Source: Doryteuthis pealeii
Lineage: Eukaryota; Mollusca; Cephalopoda; Myopsida; Loliginidae
Direction: 5' to 3'
DNA length: 64,000 bases
NCBI GenBank assembly: GCA_023376005.1
Contig: CM042141.1
Coordinates: 93,419,135 to 93,483,134, forward strand
Part shown: in pieces, positions 63,577-64,000 of the stretch
Position numbering within the stretch: position 1 is the stretch's first letter
Layout: each line of letters starts with the position of its first letter
Program-made: the position numbers and the translations under genes
Notes under the pieces: model-generated
Told to the model about the DNA's origin: nothing
Databases searched by the model: none
Seen by the model: only the letters and a program-made list of their open reading frames with translations

Positions 63577-64000
63577 CCTATTTGATTTATTCGTTAAATT
63601 TTCTAAAGTGTTTAATGTAAAAATCAATAAGAATGTCTGAAACTAGTTTGAATTTCGTACCCTTAAATTAGAATATTATTCTGCATTTTTGGATATAAAT
63701 AGATAAATCTTATTATTGTGATATAAATGAAATTAAGTCTCTGGTTGTTATTAAAAAAAATGAAATGAGTAAAGTTTCTCACTATCATTACATTATATCT
63801 ATCTAGCTAAATAATTTCCTTTTCTTACACACACACACACACAAATGTGAATTTATGGACTTTGTTATTTTTCTTTTTCTAATATAAATAAATATATTTC
63901 TAATCTAATCAGTTTACTGAAATGTAAATACTTATATCAACAAGAATTCTCTCAATTGTTTTGTTGTGGTAGAGTCCACAATATTCCATAGATCATCTCT
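62760..64000. other. AT-rich flank with simple repeats
   Basis: Contains (TA)n at 63.13-63.17 kb, a poly(T) of about 30 at 63.55-63.58 kb and (CA)n at 63.83-63.84 kb. No gene was recognised. Confidence 0.6.

Overview
This is eukaryotic DNA: very AT-rich, littered with microsatellites and transposable elements, with one spliced gene and no operons or bacterial-type genes. Several families of tRNA-derived SINEs, repeats ending in AACC runs, and a protein closest to animal HSDL1 point to a mollusc, most likely a cephalopod. That assignment rests on pattern recognition and was not tested by a search.

The only real protein gene is on the + strand, from about 31.7 to 56.5 kb. It is an eight-exon HSDL1 orthologue (short-chain dehydrogenase/reductase family). 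All seven introns have GT/AG borders and matching phases. Intron 1 is 16.5 kb and packed with repeats. Exon 7 carries a one-base frameshift in a short A run. Repairing that single base would give about 341 residues, against about 330 in human. Unlike the human protein, which is named inactive, this one keeps the full Ser-Tyr-Lys catalytic set.

Layout. 0-9 kb: hairpin MITEs, SINEs, and a decayed Ty3/gypsy pol with a short 3' LTR. 9-14.4 kb: AT-rich, nothing recognised. 14.8-18.1 kb: 5'-truncated LINE remnants and an inverted repeat pair. 18.1-19.8 kb: a long palindrome holding two hammerhead ribozymes. 20-31 kb: SINEs, a 140-bp tRNA-like tandem array grading into a minisatellite, a possible solo LTR, a Helitron with a nested 1-kb insertion, a hAT MITE, and a SINE split by about 2.1 kb. 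31.7-56.5 kb: HSDL1, with hAT, Helitron, SINE, mariner and Tigger-like elements in its introns. 56.5-64 kb: 3' flank or long 3' UTR with MITEs and a second hammerhead palindrome.

The most notable content is a family of palindromic elements whose two arms each encode an outward-facing hammerhead ribozyme: CTGATGA or CTGANGA core, GAAA, very short stem III, closed stem I. Pairs at 18.8-19.5 kb and 62.4-62.6 kb have intact cores. A third pair at 42.8-43.0 kb is decayed. All lie next to AT or CA microsatellites. Hammerheads are known from Penelope-like elements and retrozymes; the paired, divergent foldback layout is what deserves a second look.
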